Of a DNA stretch of 42,089 nucleotides, positions 17,010-25,173 are shown piece after piece. Every line of letters begins with the position of its first letter. The stretch's first letter is position 1. The position numbers and the translations under genes were made by a program. This stretch comes from Chitinophagales bacterium (lineage in GTDB: Bacteria > Bacteroidota > Bacteroidia > Chitinophagales > Saprospiraceae), in assembly GCA_013298955.1 (NCBI GenBank), contig JAAFJT010000033.1, positions 1 through 42,089 of the forward strand, in the 5' to 3' direction. A model generated the notes under the pieces. That model did not search any database. It was given only the letters and a program-made list of their open reading frames with translations, and was not told where the DNA came from.

Positions 17010-18170
17010 ATGAGACAAAACTTTAACTATTTTTTTCGATACACCCGTAGCGAACGCAATGGGCTGTTCGGAATCACGATTGTAACATGTGTGCTTTGGG
17101 CAACCCCCAAATCATATCCATTTCTCTGGGAAAAATTAAACAAAACTAACGATAACAATACAATTCTTTTTAAAGAACTTATAGCCTTGAAAGCTGAAGT
17201 AACTCGTAATCATCCTTTGTTTCCAAACGATAGCAGCGTGCATCAACTGTTTTCGTTCAATCCTAATACAGCGAATATGGAAACCTTAACAACACTCGGA
17301 CTGTCTCCGAAGGTTGCTTCTACGCTTGTTCACTTTCGGGAAAAAGGTGGTCGATTTCTTCAAAAAGAAGATTTAAAAAAAGTTTACGGTTTGAAAACCG
17401 ATGATTACGTGCGTTTGGAAGATTGCATTGATTTAGAAGCAACAAACATAAGTACTTCAAGTAAAGTGCAAGATGTATGCCAAAAATCATATCTAATGTT
17501 TCCATTTGACCCGAATACGGTAACAACTAAAACGTTATTATTGATGGGAATGCATGCCAAAACTGTTAATGTTTTGTCAAATTTTCGTCATAAAAAGGGG
17601 AAGTTTCTTAAAAAAGAGGATTTAAAAAAGATTTATGGGCTTTCGGCAACCGAATATGCCCGTTTTGAACCATACATACAAATTTTTGATAATCAAGGGC
17701 TTAGCCCTAAAGATACGAGCGTTGCACCGAGTGCAACACAAGCAAATCGATTGAAAAAATCGGCAAACAAAATCATTGACGTAAATCAGGCGAGTTTAGA
17801 AAATTTTTTGGAATTACGCGGAATTGGTACTACCTTTGCAGCGCGGATTTTGCAGCGGCGAGAAACCTTAGGCGGTTTCGTCCGAATTGACCAAATTCAA
17901 GAGGTCTTCGGAATCTCCGATAGCATGTATAGGCGCATCCTGCCACAATTGAAGTTGGATGCAAACCTCCAAAAAATTCAAAAAATCTTAATCAATCGGG
18001 TAAGCGAATCTCAGATTCGGCATCCTTACCTGACTCGCAAACAAGCGGCTTTATTAATCCGCTATCGCCTCAATCACGGAAGCTACACAACATTGAATGA
18101 CCTGCACAGCAGTCGGATTTTGCCCGACACTGTTTTAGAAAGAGTAGCTCCTTACTTATCATTTGAATAA
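17010..18170 (+). CDS. Helix-hairpin-helix repeat protein (ComEA-like, membrane-anchored)
   Basis: 386 residues. The N-terminal FNYFFRYTRSERNGLFGITIV plus a hydrophobic stretch (about 17-35) is a likely membrane anchor. Four HhH modules follow at about 90-140, 170-220, 265-310 and 325-380. Each has the pattern (F/I)(N/D)xNxAxxxxLxxLGxxxxxAxxIxxxRxxxGxF. HhH modules bind DNA without sequence preference. Next to comEC, a role in holding incoming DNA during transformation is a reasonable inference, but similar Bacteroidota proteins are found without comEC. The ATG at 17010 was used instead of a TTG at 16866, because the added 48 residues look like translated spacer and the anchor then lies near the start. 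Confidence 0.8.
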   Translation: MRQNFNYFFRYTRSERNGLFGITIVTCVLWATPKSYPFLWEKLNKTNDNNTILFKELIALKAEVTRNHPLFPNDSSVHQLFSFNPNTANMETLTTLGLSPKVASTLVHFREKGGRFLQKEDLKKVYGLKTDDYVRLEDCIDLEATNISTSSKVQDVCQKSYLMFPFDPNTVTTKTLLLMGMHAKTVNVLSNFRHKKGKFLKKEDLKKIYGLSATEYARFEPYIQIFDNQGLSPKDTSVAPSATQANRLKKSANKIIDVNQASLENFLELRGIGTTFAARILQRRETLGGFVRIDQIQEVFGISDSMYRRILPQLKLDANLQKIQKILINRVSESQIRHPYLTRKQAALLIRYRLNHGSYTTLNDLHSSRILPDTVLERVAPYLSFE

Positions 18171-18568
18171 AATTTCTTATATAACTGTCGATAAAAATTT
18201 GGCAAGTTTTTGGTAATATCGGTTAAGTGTTTGAAAAATAGTACTTTATATATTCGATTCGCAAGTATATCTAAAAAGTGTAATTATTGTTATGTGTCAA
18301 CTACTACAAAAAGTTTATTTTGAAAAAAAATAATATTTTGAAACTTTTTGGCATTATTTTTCATGACCCGATAAGTATTGAAATAAATTTTGAATTGAAA
18401 TAGAAATTGAAGCCTCAAAATGTAACCTTTTGAAAAAGTCAGTTTCAGCTTTAATTATAAATTGTTTGAACCAAAACCAAGCGCTGTGTCCACGAACAAA
18501 AGATGTTGTGCGTAATAATGCGCATGCATGAGGGCACCTTATTTTTTAAACCTTAAATTTTTAGGAAA
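18171..18568. other. 398-base A/T-rich gap between the HhH protein gene and mltA
   Basis: No open reading frame, RNA gene or clear palindrome was recognised. None of the repeat families of this window occurs here. A weak promoter for mltA is expected in it, but no convincing TAnnTTTG box was found. Confidence 0.4.
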
Positions 18569-19675
18569 ATGAAAAGGATTTTTTCACTTACGTCGCTGGC
18601 TTTGTTGTTACTCGTGTCGGTATGGATTATTGACCGCCGACAACAGGGGTCAGACCAACCGAAGGTTGCTCTTGACTCCCAAATTCCAGATGTTGACGAA
18701 AAACCCATAGCGAAAGAAAAGATGGCAAGTAGCATTGGGCAAATTATTACTCCATCGAAGCAGAATGCACAGGTATTCAAGCAGTTATACACGAAAGTTT
18801 CTTTTGATACATTGAGCATGCCGTCTATTGATGGCAAGTTGTTGAAAGCATTGAATCATCAGATTACGTTGCTGAAGACCAACAAACAACCCACTAAGCA
18901 GCATTTCGGAGCTTTAGAAGTAGGCACCGAGCAGATGGAGCAGGTGATCGCCGCATTCAAAGCCGCTAAAAAAAGTGCGAGCTTAACAAGTGTTTTGGAT
19001 GCCTATCAAATTGCGGGTGATGACCGCAAAGGTCAAGTGCGATTTACGGGCTATTATTCGCCGGTTATTCCGGCACGTCGGCGTGCAGAAGGAGAATTCA
19101 GAACGCCGGTGTACATAAAGTCGAAAGAGGATGATGGGCTGGAAGTGGCGTATGTCAAAGACAAAACGGATATTTACAGCATGAAAACGGAAGGTATCGC
19201 GTATTTGATATTTCCGGGTGGTGAACGAAAGATGCTCTCTTTCACGGGTGATTATCAACGGTTTGTGTCAGAAGAGACCACCGAAAATAAGAGCCCACAG
19301 AAGTTACTTGCTGCTTATGCTGCGGTTTTTAATCATAAGTCTAATAAATCAAACCCCTATGGGGCGTATTATATACCTTTAACATCGGATTATACGATTG
19401 CAGTCGATAAGAGATTCTTTCCGTTAGGTTCGGTGGTGTTGGCAGAGGTGCCAATTATAGATGGAGAAGGTAAGTTGATTCGCCATGAGTTCCGATACTT
19501 GTTGCCACAAGATGTTGGTTCGGCGATTCGAGGTTCTGGACACGTCGATTTGTATATGGGTGAGGGCGATTGGGGCAAACATAAAGCTCAATTGCTGCAT
19601 CAATATGGCAGACTTTGGCTCTTAATGCCAAAACAAACTGCCGACAGTGGCAAACAAGTCGCTAAAAATATGTAA
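18569..19675 (+). CDS. mltA: MltA-type lytic transglycosylase
   Basis: 368 residues. One N-terminal hydrophobic segment (about 3-21) is followed by a spacer, then the MltA core: GYYSPVIPARRRAEGEFRTPVY, and after it YIPLTSDYTIAVDKRFFPLGSVVLAEVP and the 3D domain segment PQDVGSAIRGSGHVDLYMGEGDWG. The Asp of VDLY is the predicted catalytic acid. The enzyme cleaves peptidoglycan with formation of anhydro-MurNAc, and no lipobox is seen, so it is probably held by the uncleaved N-terminal segment or is periplasmic. The ATG at 18569 follows TTAGGAAA. A rho-independent terminator follows at 19707-19740. Confidence 0.92.
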   Translation: MKRIFSLTSLALLLLVSVWIIDRRQQGSDQPKVALDSQIPDVDEKPIAKEKMASSIGQIITPSKQNAQVFKQLYTKVSFDTLSMPSIDGKLLKALNHQITLLKTNKQPTKQHFGALEVGTEQMEQVIAAFKAAKKSASLTSVLDAYQIAGDDRKGQVRFTGYYSPVIPARRRAEGEFRTPVYIKSKEDDGLEVAYVKDKTDIYSMKTEGIAYLIFPGGERKMLSFTGDYQRFVSEETTENKSPQKLLAAYAAVFNHKSNKSNPYGAYYIPLTSDYTIAVDKRFFPLGSVVLAEVPIIDGEGKLIRHEFRYLLPQDVGSAIRGSGHVDLYMGEGDWGKHKAQLLHQYGRLWLLMPKQTADSGKQVAKNM

Positions 19676-19706
19676 TCATAGTTTTTTTTCGTCAACATTT
19701 GGAAAG

Positions 19707-19740
19707 TGACACCTCAGTTTTGGGGTGTCATTTTTGTTTT
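19707..19740 (+). terminator. Rho-independent terminator after mltA
   Basis: TGACACC and GGTGTCA form a stem around a TCAGTTTTGG loop, followed directly by TTTTTGTTTT. It is the clearest terminator in the window. A second hairpin follows at 19751-19778 (TTAATTCCAC/GTGGAATTAA). Confidence 0.85.
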
Positions 19741-19808
19741 GGGGCATTTTTTAATTCCACTGAATTCGGTGGAATTAAAAATTATTCATTCCTAAAAGAT
19801 ATTTTTCC

Positions 19809-19816
19809 TAAATTTG
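19809..19816 (+). promoter_or_regulatory. Candidate cinA promoter -7 box
   Basis: TAAATTTG, 30 bases before the cinA ATG and right after the mltA terminator. No -33 box is clear. Confidence 0.4.
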
Positions 19817-19846
19817 CCCCATCTTTTAAAAAAAAATTACCTAAAA

Positions 19847-21115
19847 ATGACAGCATATCTGCTCACCGTAGGCGATGAAATCCTCATCGGACAGATTACG
19901 GATACCAATTCGGCTTGGATGGCGCAACAATTGAACCTGCAAGGCATCCGCATTGCGGGCAAAGCGAGTGTCGGGGATGTGCATCCTAATATTATTGAAG
20001 CGATGGATTACGCTTTGAGTAAAGCGGATTTGGTCTTGGTGACGGGCGGTCTCGGCGCGACCAAAGATGATATTACGAAAAAAGCGATTGCGGAATATTT
20101 TGGAGTGGAAATGATTTTTCACACCGAAACGTGGCAACGGTTGCAGTATTTTTTTAAAAAATTGGGCAAAATACCCAATGAAATGAATAAAAATGGCTGT
20201 TTCATGCCTGCTAATGCCGAAATTCTGCCGAATGATAGGGGGCTTGCACCTGCGATGTGGTTTGAAAAAGGTGGGAAAGTGATGGTTTCGATGCCGGGTG
20301 TGCCGTATGAAATGATGCACTTGATGACTGATAGGGTGTTGCCGCGTTTGAAAAACTCGTTTCCAGTGTCGCCTGTGGTGCATCGGACGTTGATGACGGC
20401 GGGCGAAGGCGAAACGGGATTGGCAGCTTTGTTATCTGATTTTGAAGATGCGTTGCCAACACATATTAAATTGGCATATTTGCCTGCTTTCAATCAGGTT
20501 CGATTGCGTTTGACGGCAACGGGCGCGGATGAAGCGGTTTTGAACCAAGAAATTGAGGTTGAAAAGGCAAAAATGGAAACAATTGTAGCTAAATTCGTAT
20601 ATGGTTATGATGATGAACCACTTGCAAAGGCTGTTGGAAAATTATTAGTAGCGAAAAATTGGACTTTGGCAACTGCGGAAAGTTGTACGGGTGGCTATCT
20701 TTCGGCGCAATTGACGGCAAATGCAGGCAGTTCTGCTTATTTCAAAGGTGGGATTATTGCCTATCATAATGATTTGAAAACCAATATTTTAAAGGTGAAA
20801 GAGGCAACTTTGGAGGCTCATGGCGCAGTAAGTGAGCAGACGGTGCGTGAGATGGTGCAAGGTGCGTTGAACGCATGTGAGGCGGATATTGCAGTCGCCA
20901 TTTCGGGGATTGCGGGACCGGGCGGCGGCTCAAAAGAGAAACCTGTTGGCACTATCTGGGTTGCGGCAGGCAATAAAACGCATACGCGAGTGGCGCATTT
21001 GACGATAGACAGGGGGCGCAATCGAAATGTGGAGTATGCCGCGAGTGTTGCGTTAAATTTAGTGCGCCTTTTTTTGTTAGCAACTGAGAAAGATGTAATT
21101 TTGCGAGATGCTTAG
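19847..21115 (+). CDS. cinA: CinA family protein (ADP-ribose pyrophosphatase / NMN amidohydrolase)
   Basis: 422 residues. The N-terminal half (1-170) is the MoaB/MogA-like COG1058 domain: VGDEILIGQITDTNSAWMA, LVTGGLGATKDDIT, and MPGVPYEMMHLM. The C-terminal 160 residues form the PncC nicotinamide-nucleotide amidase domain: LATAESCTGGYLSAQLT, AYFKGGIIAYHNDLK, VAISGIAGPGGGSKEKPVGTIW. Together they recycle nicotinamide nucleotides of the pyridine cycle in the cytoplasm. In some species CinA is induced with competence; comEC lies 3 kb upstream, but a terminator separates them, so linkage is not evident. The ATG at 19847 follows the TAAATTTG box at the right distance. Confidence 0.94.
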   Translation: MTAYLLTVGDEILIGQITDTNSAWMAQQLNLQGIRIAGKASVGDVHPNIIEAMDYALSKADLVLVTGGLGATKDDITKKAIAEYFGVEMIFHTETWQRLQYFFKKLGKIPNEMNKNGCFMPANAEILPNDRGLAPAMWFEKGGKVMVSMPGVPYEMMHLMTDRVLPRLKNSFPVSPVVHRTLMTAGEGETGLAALLSDFEDALPTHIKLAYLPAFNQVRLRLTATGADEAVLNQEIEVEKAKMETIVAKFVYGYDDEPLAKAVGKLLVAKNWTLATAESCTGGYLSAQLTANAGSSAYFKGGIIAYHNDLKTNILKVKEATLEAHGAVSEQTVREMVQGALNACEADIAVAISGIAGPGGGSKEKPVGTIWVAAGNKTHTRVAHLTIDRGRNRNVEYAASVALNLVRLFLLATEKDVILRDA

Positions 21116-21171
21116 TCTAATTTGAATAATTCAAATTTTATATTTAATTAAAACCAAATTCAACCGAAACC

Positions 21172-22533
21172 ATGCCACAAGTAGAACTCTTAATGCCCAA
21201 AATGGGCGAAAGTATTACAGAAGCAACCATTTTAAAATGGTTAAAAAAGGTCGGCGACCGCATTGAGGCGGATGAAGCCGTCCTCGAAATTGCTACCGAT
21301 AAAGTGGATTCCGAAGTGCCTGCTACAAGCAGTGGCATTTTGTTGCAAATTTTGTATCCTGAAAATGCGGTCGTGGCAGTCGGCAAGGTGATTGCGTTGA
21401 TTGGTTCGGAAGTGGCAAAATCAAGTGCGCCGACTCAGCCGTCTATGCCACTCGCTTCGGCTTCGTCCGCGAGTTTGCAAACATCGGCAAAAAGTACCAA
21501 TGGAAAATCGAATGGGAATCTTGTCACAAATACACCTGCTACACTGCCCAAAACCAGTGAAAGCAATCGGTTTTACTCGCCTTTGGTGCGCACTATCGCT
21601 CAAAAAGAGCAAATTTCTAAGTCTGAATTAGAAACGATTGCAGGGACAGGTCAAAATAATCGCGTCACAAAAAATGATATTTTAGATTATGTGGAAACTC
21701 GAAAAACCATAACGATACCTGCGCCAAGCCCGATATTGAAACCTATTGTGACACCCAAAAAGGATTGTACACCTGTTGAAATGCCTACTCGACCGATGGA
21801 AACGGTTGCTACGAGCGTTTCGGGCAATGTTGAAATCATTGAAATGGATCGAATGCGCCGATTGATTGCCGAACATATGACGTATTCTAAACAGGTATCA
21901 CCCCATGTCACATCGTTTGTAGAGGCGGATGTGACAAACATGGTGCTTTGGCGCGAAAAAGTTAAAGGCGATTTTCAGAAAAAATATAATGAAAACATTA
22001 CTTTCACCCCGATTTTCATCGAAGCGGTGGTGAAAGCGATTAAAGATTTTCCAATGATCAACGTTTCGGTGGATGGAACGAAGATTTTGGTCAAAAAAGA
22101 AGTGAATATTGGGATGGCAACTGCGTTACCGTCAGGCAATTTGATTGTGCCTGTTGTAAAAAATGCGGATTGGCTCAATCTCGCAGGCATTACTCGGCAG
22201 GTCAATGACTTAGCGGCGCGGGCGCGTCAAAATAAATTGAAACCAGATGAAATTCAAAACGGTACCTTCACGCTTACCAATGTGGGAACTTTTGGGAATG
22301 TGATGGGTACACCGATTATCAATCAGCCACAAGTCGCAATCTTGGCAACGGGAGCGATAAAAAAGAAACCTGCCGTCCTCGAAACGGAATTTGGAGACGT
22401 GATTGCGATTCGACGCATGATGTTTTTGTCTCTTTCGTATGACCATCGTGTTGTGGATGGTGTTTTAGGCGGTTCTTTTTTACGGCGTGTGGCGGATTAT
22501 TTAGAACAATTTGATGGCAAACGAACAATTTGA
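21172..22533 (+). CDS. 2-oxo acid dehydrogenase complex E2 subunit (dihydrolipoyl acyltransferase)
   Basis: 453 residues in the standard E2 order. The lipoyl domain (2-77) carries the lipoylated Lys44 in ATDKVDSEVP; an A/S/T-rich linker (85-125) follows; then the E3-binding domain (about 128-170, YSPLVRTIAQKEQI...GTGQNNRVTKNDIL); a second linker; and the acyltransferase core (about 215-453) with the catalytic His425 in DHRVVDG. It carries acyl groups from an E1 to CoA in the cytoplasm. The neighbours do not include E1 or E3, so pyruvate, 2-oxoglutarate and branched-chain substrates cannot be told apart; the sequence resembles the branched-chain/generic E2 of Bacteroidota. The ATG at 21172 opens the lipoyl domain. 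Confidence 0.93.
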   Translation: MPQVELLMPKMGESITEATILKWLKKVGDRIEADEAVLEIATDKVDSEVPATSSGILLQILYPENAVVAVGKVIALIGSEVAKSSAPTQPSMPLASASSASLQTSAKSTNGKSNGNLVTNTPATLPKTSESNRFYSPLVRTIAQKEQISKSELETIAGTGQNNRVTKNDILDYVETRKTITIPAPSPILKPIVTPKKDCTPVEMPTRPMETVATSVSGNVEIIEMDRMRRLIAEHMTYSKQVSPHVTSFVEADVTNMVLWREKVKGDFQKKYNENITFTPIFIEAVVKAIKDFPMINVSVDGTKILVKKEVNIGMATALPSGNLIVPVVKNADWLNLAGITRQVNDLAARARQNKLKPDEIQNGTFTLTNVGTFGNVMGTPIINQPQVAILATGAIKKKPAVLETEFGDVIAIRRMMFLSLSYDHRVVDGVLGGSFLRRVADYLEQFDGKRTI

Positions 22534-22580
22534 TGACTTGGGATATTGGTTAAAATATTGATAATCAATCAATTAATCAA

Positions 22581-22607
22581 TCTCCCAAATTCCAAACTTT
22601 TGGGAGA
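22581..22607 (+). promoter_or_regulatory. Hairpin overlapping the start codon of the PorE-like gene
   Basis: Perfect nine-base stem, TCTCCCAAA (22581-22589) and TTTGGGAGA (22599-22607), with a nine-base loop. The last base of the stem is the A of the ATG, and the purine-rich GGGAG lies within the stem. It could restrict ribosome access, or could merely end transcription of the E2 gene, although no T tract follows. Confidence 0.45.
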
Positions 22608-24766
22608 TGAAGCAAAAAAAATGTTGGACAATGAATGTTCGCGGAATCTTACTTTTTTTTCTGATGGCGCATTTTACCGCGCCTAATTCCGCTCAAAATT
22701 TGCGCGAACAGGCTACGGTTTTGTTCGACGCGGGCAAATTTAAACCTGCCTTAGCCCTTTTGCTTCAATATCAGGAGCAAAAACCGGGAAATCTGGATGT
22801 GCAACGCGATATTGGGGTTGCCGCTTTTCATTCGGGGCAACTCGGCATTGCGCGACAATATTTGTCGGGTTTGATTGATAAAAGCCCTGACCCTGCGGTG
22901 ATATACTATCTTGGCAAGGTGAATCAACACGAATTTCAATTCAAAGAAGCGATTCGGTTGTATAAAAATTTCCTCCGAAAGGTCAAATTGGATGATGTGC
23001 GCCGCCGTTCTACAATTGCTGACATCAAAAGGTGTGCTGCTGGGCAAAAAATAATTTTGTCCGCAGAGGAGGCTTTAGTAGAAAATTTGGGAGAAGCTAT
23101 CAATTCGCCTTATGACGAATTTGCACCTGTGTTAAGTCCGACGGATGAAGACAAATTATATTTTGCGGCTTCCCGCGAATACAGTGAAGGCGGATTGCGC
23201 GATGAAACAGGGCGTGCCGATAATCAAAATGGCAAATACACGTCCGATATTTTTTCAACTTATACGGACAATGGTGAATGGCATGAACCCAAACCACTCG
23301 GAAATCCATTGTTAAGCACGCCGCAACACGAATTTATCATGGGTTTTGACAAAAAAGGCACTTCCATGTACTTGTATCGCGGCTTGACGCAATTTTCGGG
23401 TGATGTTTTATTAGACGTTTTTAAACAAAATGTTGAACAAAGAACGCCGCCTGCCTTGTTCAACGCGCCGATTAAAGCGAATGAAGGGGATAATGCTTTG
23501 TGTTTTTTCAATGACACCTTAATTATTTTTGCGAGTCGGCGGGCAGGTGGATATGGTGGTTTAGACTTATATTACACGCGTTTTACGCAAGGCAATTGGT
23601 CAAATCCCGAAAATATGGGTCAAAATATTAATACGCCTTTTGATGAAACAACGCCTTTTTTAGCCAAAGATGGGCGGACTTTGTATTTTAGCAGCAATTC
23701 GACGCAAAGTATTGGTGGTTTTGATATATTTAAAACAACTTATATCGATGCGAACATGCAATGGGAAAACGTTCAAAATTTGGGTCGTCCGTTTAATTCG
23801 GCGAGTGATGAGACCCATTTTCAACTCACCACAGATGGTCGAAAAGGTTATTTTTGTTCCAATCGAAAAGAAGGTTTTGGCGAACGCGATATTTACCAAG
23901 CCTTGTTTAAAACGGCGCAAAAAACGCAATTGCCTTCCACTCCAATTGCGTTTTATGAAGTACCTGCATACCTTGAAAAAACGAAAAATAATACTCAAAA
24001 TACTGGAATAGCGAAAGTTAAATATGAATTTTCACCCTTATATTATGACCAAGATGGCGATTTATTGCGCGGCAGCAATGCGCAACAAATGAAACGCATA
24101 GCGGATGTTTGGAAATTGTATCCAAACGTGCAAATTGTGTTAACAGGACATAGCACCGCTTCTGAATCGGATGCTTTTGATTTATATTTCACCTTGAAAC
24201 GCCTTGAACAAGTCCGTAAACTATTGACAGACAATGGAGTACGTATTGATAATGTTACGTTGAAAAGTGTGGGTTCGTATTATCCAGTGGCTTTAACGGA
24301 ATTGAATGGAACGCCCAATCCCGCAGGCGAAAAAATGAACAAACGCTTTGATATAGATTTAAAAAATACGGCAACTACGCCGATTGATTTTCAATACAAT
24401 ACGCCCATTGTCTCCGAATTAATGGTGAACAAAACAGGTTCGATTTTGAAAAAACATGAAAATGGGTTGTCTTATAAAGTGCAGATTGCAGCTACAAAAC
24501 GTGTTTTTGAAGGGGAAGCATTGTCAAAATACGGGGATGGCATGGTGGAAGTACAAGGCGATGGGCAATATTTATACACCGTTGGCTTGAAAGAAAATTT
24601 TGCCGCAGCCGATATTTTAAAACAAAATTTGCTCAAAGAAGGGAATAAAGAAGCAACCGTCATTGCGTATATCGATGGGGTTCGATTGCTTTCAGATAAT
24701 GTAACACGGCAATGGAGCAAAAAATACCCAGATTTATTGAAATATTTAGCAGGAAAAGGAAAATAA
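22607..24766 (+). CDS. PorE-like OmpA-family protein with TPR, PD40 propeller and SPOR-like end
   Basis: 719 residues. Signal peptide to about 30 (ending NSAQ); TPR-like helices (about 30-130); PD40/WD40-like propeller strands (about 165-430: FAPVLSPTDEDKLYFAASRE, GYGGLDLYYTRF, GGFDIFKTTY, GERDIYQALF); an OmpA-like domain (about 470-590); and a C-terminal SPOR-like segment (SYKVQIAATKR to about 690). The order TPR-propeller-OmpA resembles PorE, which ties the T9SS to peptidoglycan, but the carboxypeptidase-regulatory domain of PorE is missing. In the OmpA-like domain the usual GHTD is GHSTA, so the DAP-binding Asp is absent. The stop codon TAA (24764-24766) is also the first three bases of a family 3 repeat. 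Which T9SS role it plays is inference. Confidence 0.82.
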   Translation: MKQKKCWTMNVRGILLFFLMAHFTAPNSAQNLREQATVLFDAGKFKPALALLLQYQEQKPGNLDVQRDIGVAAFHSGQLGIARQYLSGLIDKSPDPAVIYYLGKVNQHEFQFKEAIRLYKNFLRKVKLDDVRRRSTIADIKRCAAGQKIILSAEEALVENLGEAINSPYDEFAPVLSPTDEDKLYFAASREYSEGGLRDETGRADNQNGKYTSDIFSTYTDNGEWHEPKPLGNPLLSTPQHEFIMGFDKKGTSMYLYRGLTQFSGDVLLDVFKQNVEQRTPPALFNAPIKANEGDNALCFFNDTLIIFASRRAGGYGGLDLYYTRFTQGNWSNPENMGQNINTPFDETTPFLAKDGRTLYFSSNSTQSIGGFDIFKTTYIDANMQWENVQNLGRPFNSASDETHFQLTTDGRKGYFCSNRKEGFGERDIYQALFKTAQKTQLPSTPIAFYEVPAYLEKTKNNTQNTGIAKVKYEFSPLYYDQDGDLLRGSNAQQMKRIADVWKLYPNVQIVLTGHSTASESDAFDLYFTLKRLEQVRKLLTDNGVRIDNVTLKSVGSYYPVALTELNGTPNPAGEKMNKRFDIDLKNTATTPIDFQYNTPIVSELMVNKTGSILKKHENGLSYKVQIAATKRVFEGEALSKYGDGMVEVQGDGQYLYTVGLKENFAAADILKQNLLKEGNKEATVIAYIDGVRLLSDNVTRQWSKKYPDLLKYLAGKGK

Positions 24767-24890
24767 GCAGTTGAGTCGAAATAAGCTATCAAAATGTAAC
24801 TAATTGATAACCAATATATTAATATCGAATCAAGGTCGGCGAGGTTGCAACCTCGCCGACCTTTTGGATAGATTCTATTGAAATACTTTA
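24764..24890 (+). repeat. Family 3 MITE-like element, copy 2
   Basis: Starts TAAGCAGTTGAGTCGAAATA, includes TTGATAACCAATATATTAAT, and holds the same 32 bp GGTCGGCGAGG palindrome (24832-24863). It ends near AATACTTTA. Its first three bases form the stop codon of the upstream gene, and family 1 copy F starts right after it. Confidence 0.85.
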
Positions 24891-24893
24891 TTG

Positions 24894-25071
24894 AGTATAA
24901 TTGAAACGCGGATGACGCGGATTGGGCGGATTTTCGCGGATTTTTTATTTTTTTTTGAACCAAATTTAAATTAGTTTAAAACTAAAAAACGAAATTAAAA
25001 ATTGATTCAAAAAAATAAAAAATCCGCAAAAATTCGCCCAATCCGCGTCATCCGCGTTCCAATTGTACCCA
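24894..25071. repeat. Family 1 inverted repeat, copy F
   Basis: About 178 bp. The arms pair from GAGTATAATTGAAACGCGG to CCGCGTTCCAATTGTACC, with an unusually long A/T-rich middle (about 24942-25020). It fills most of the gap between the PorE-like gene and the MATE gene. Confidence 0.88.
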
Positions 25072-25173
25072 ATTCGCATCGGAATCGGGAAATTTATTTT
25101 CCAATAGCAAAGTTGACTAAAAACTTTTGTTCCTTTGTATCGTTGTTTCTCTGGTTCTAAAAAAATAAAAAAA

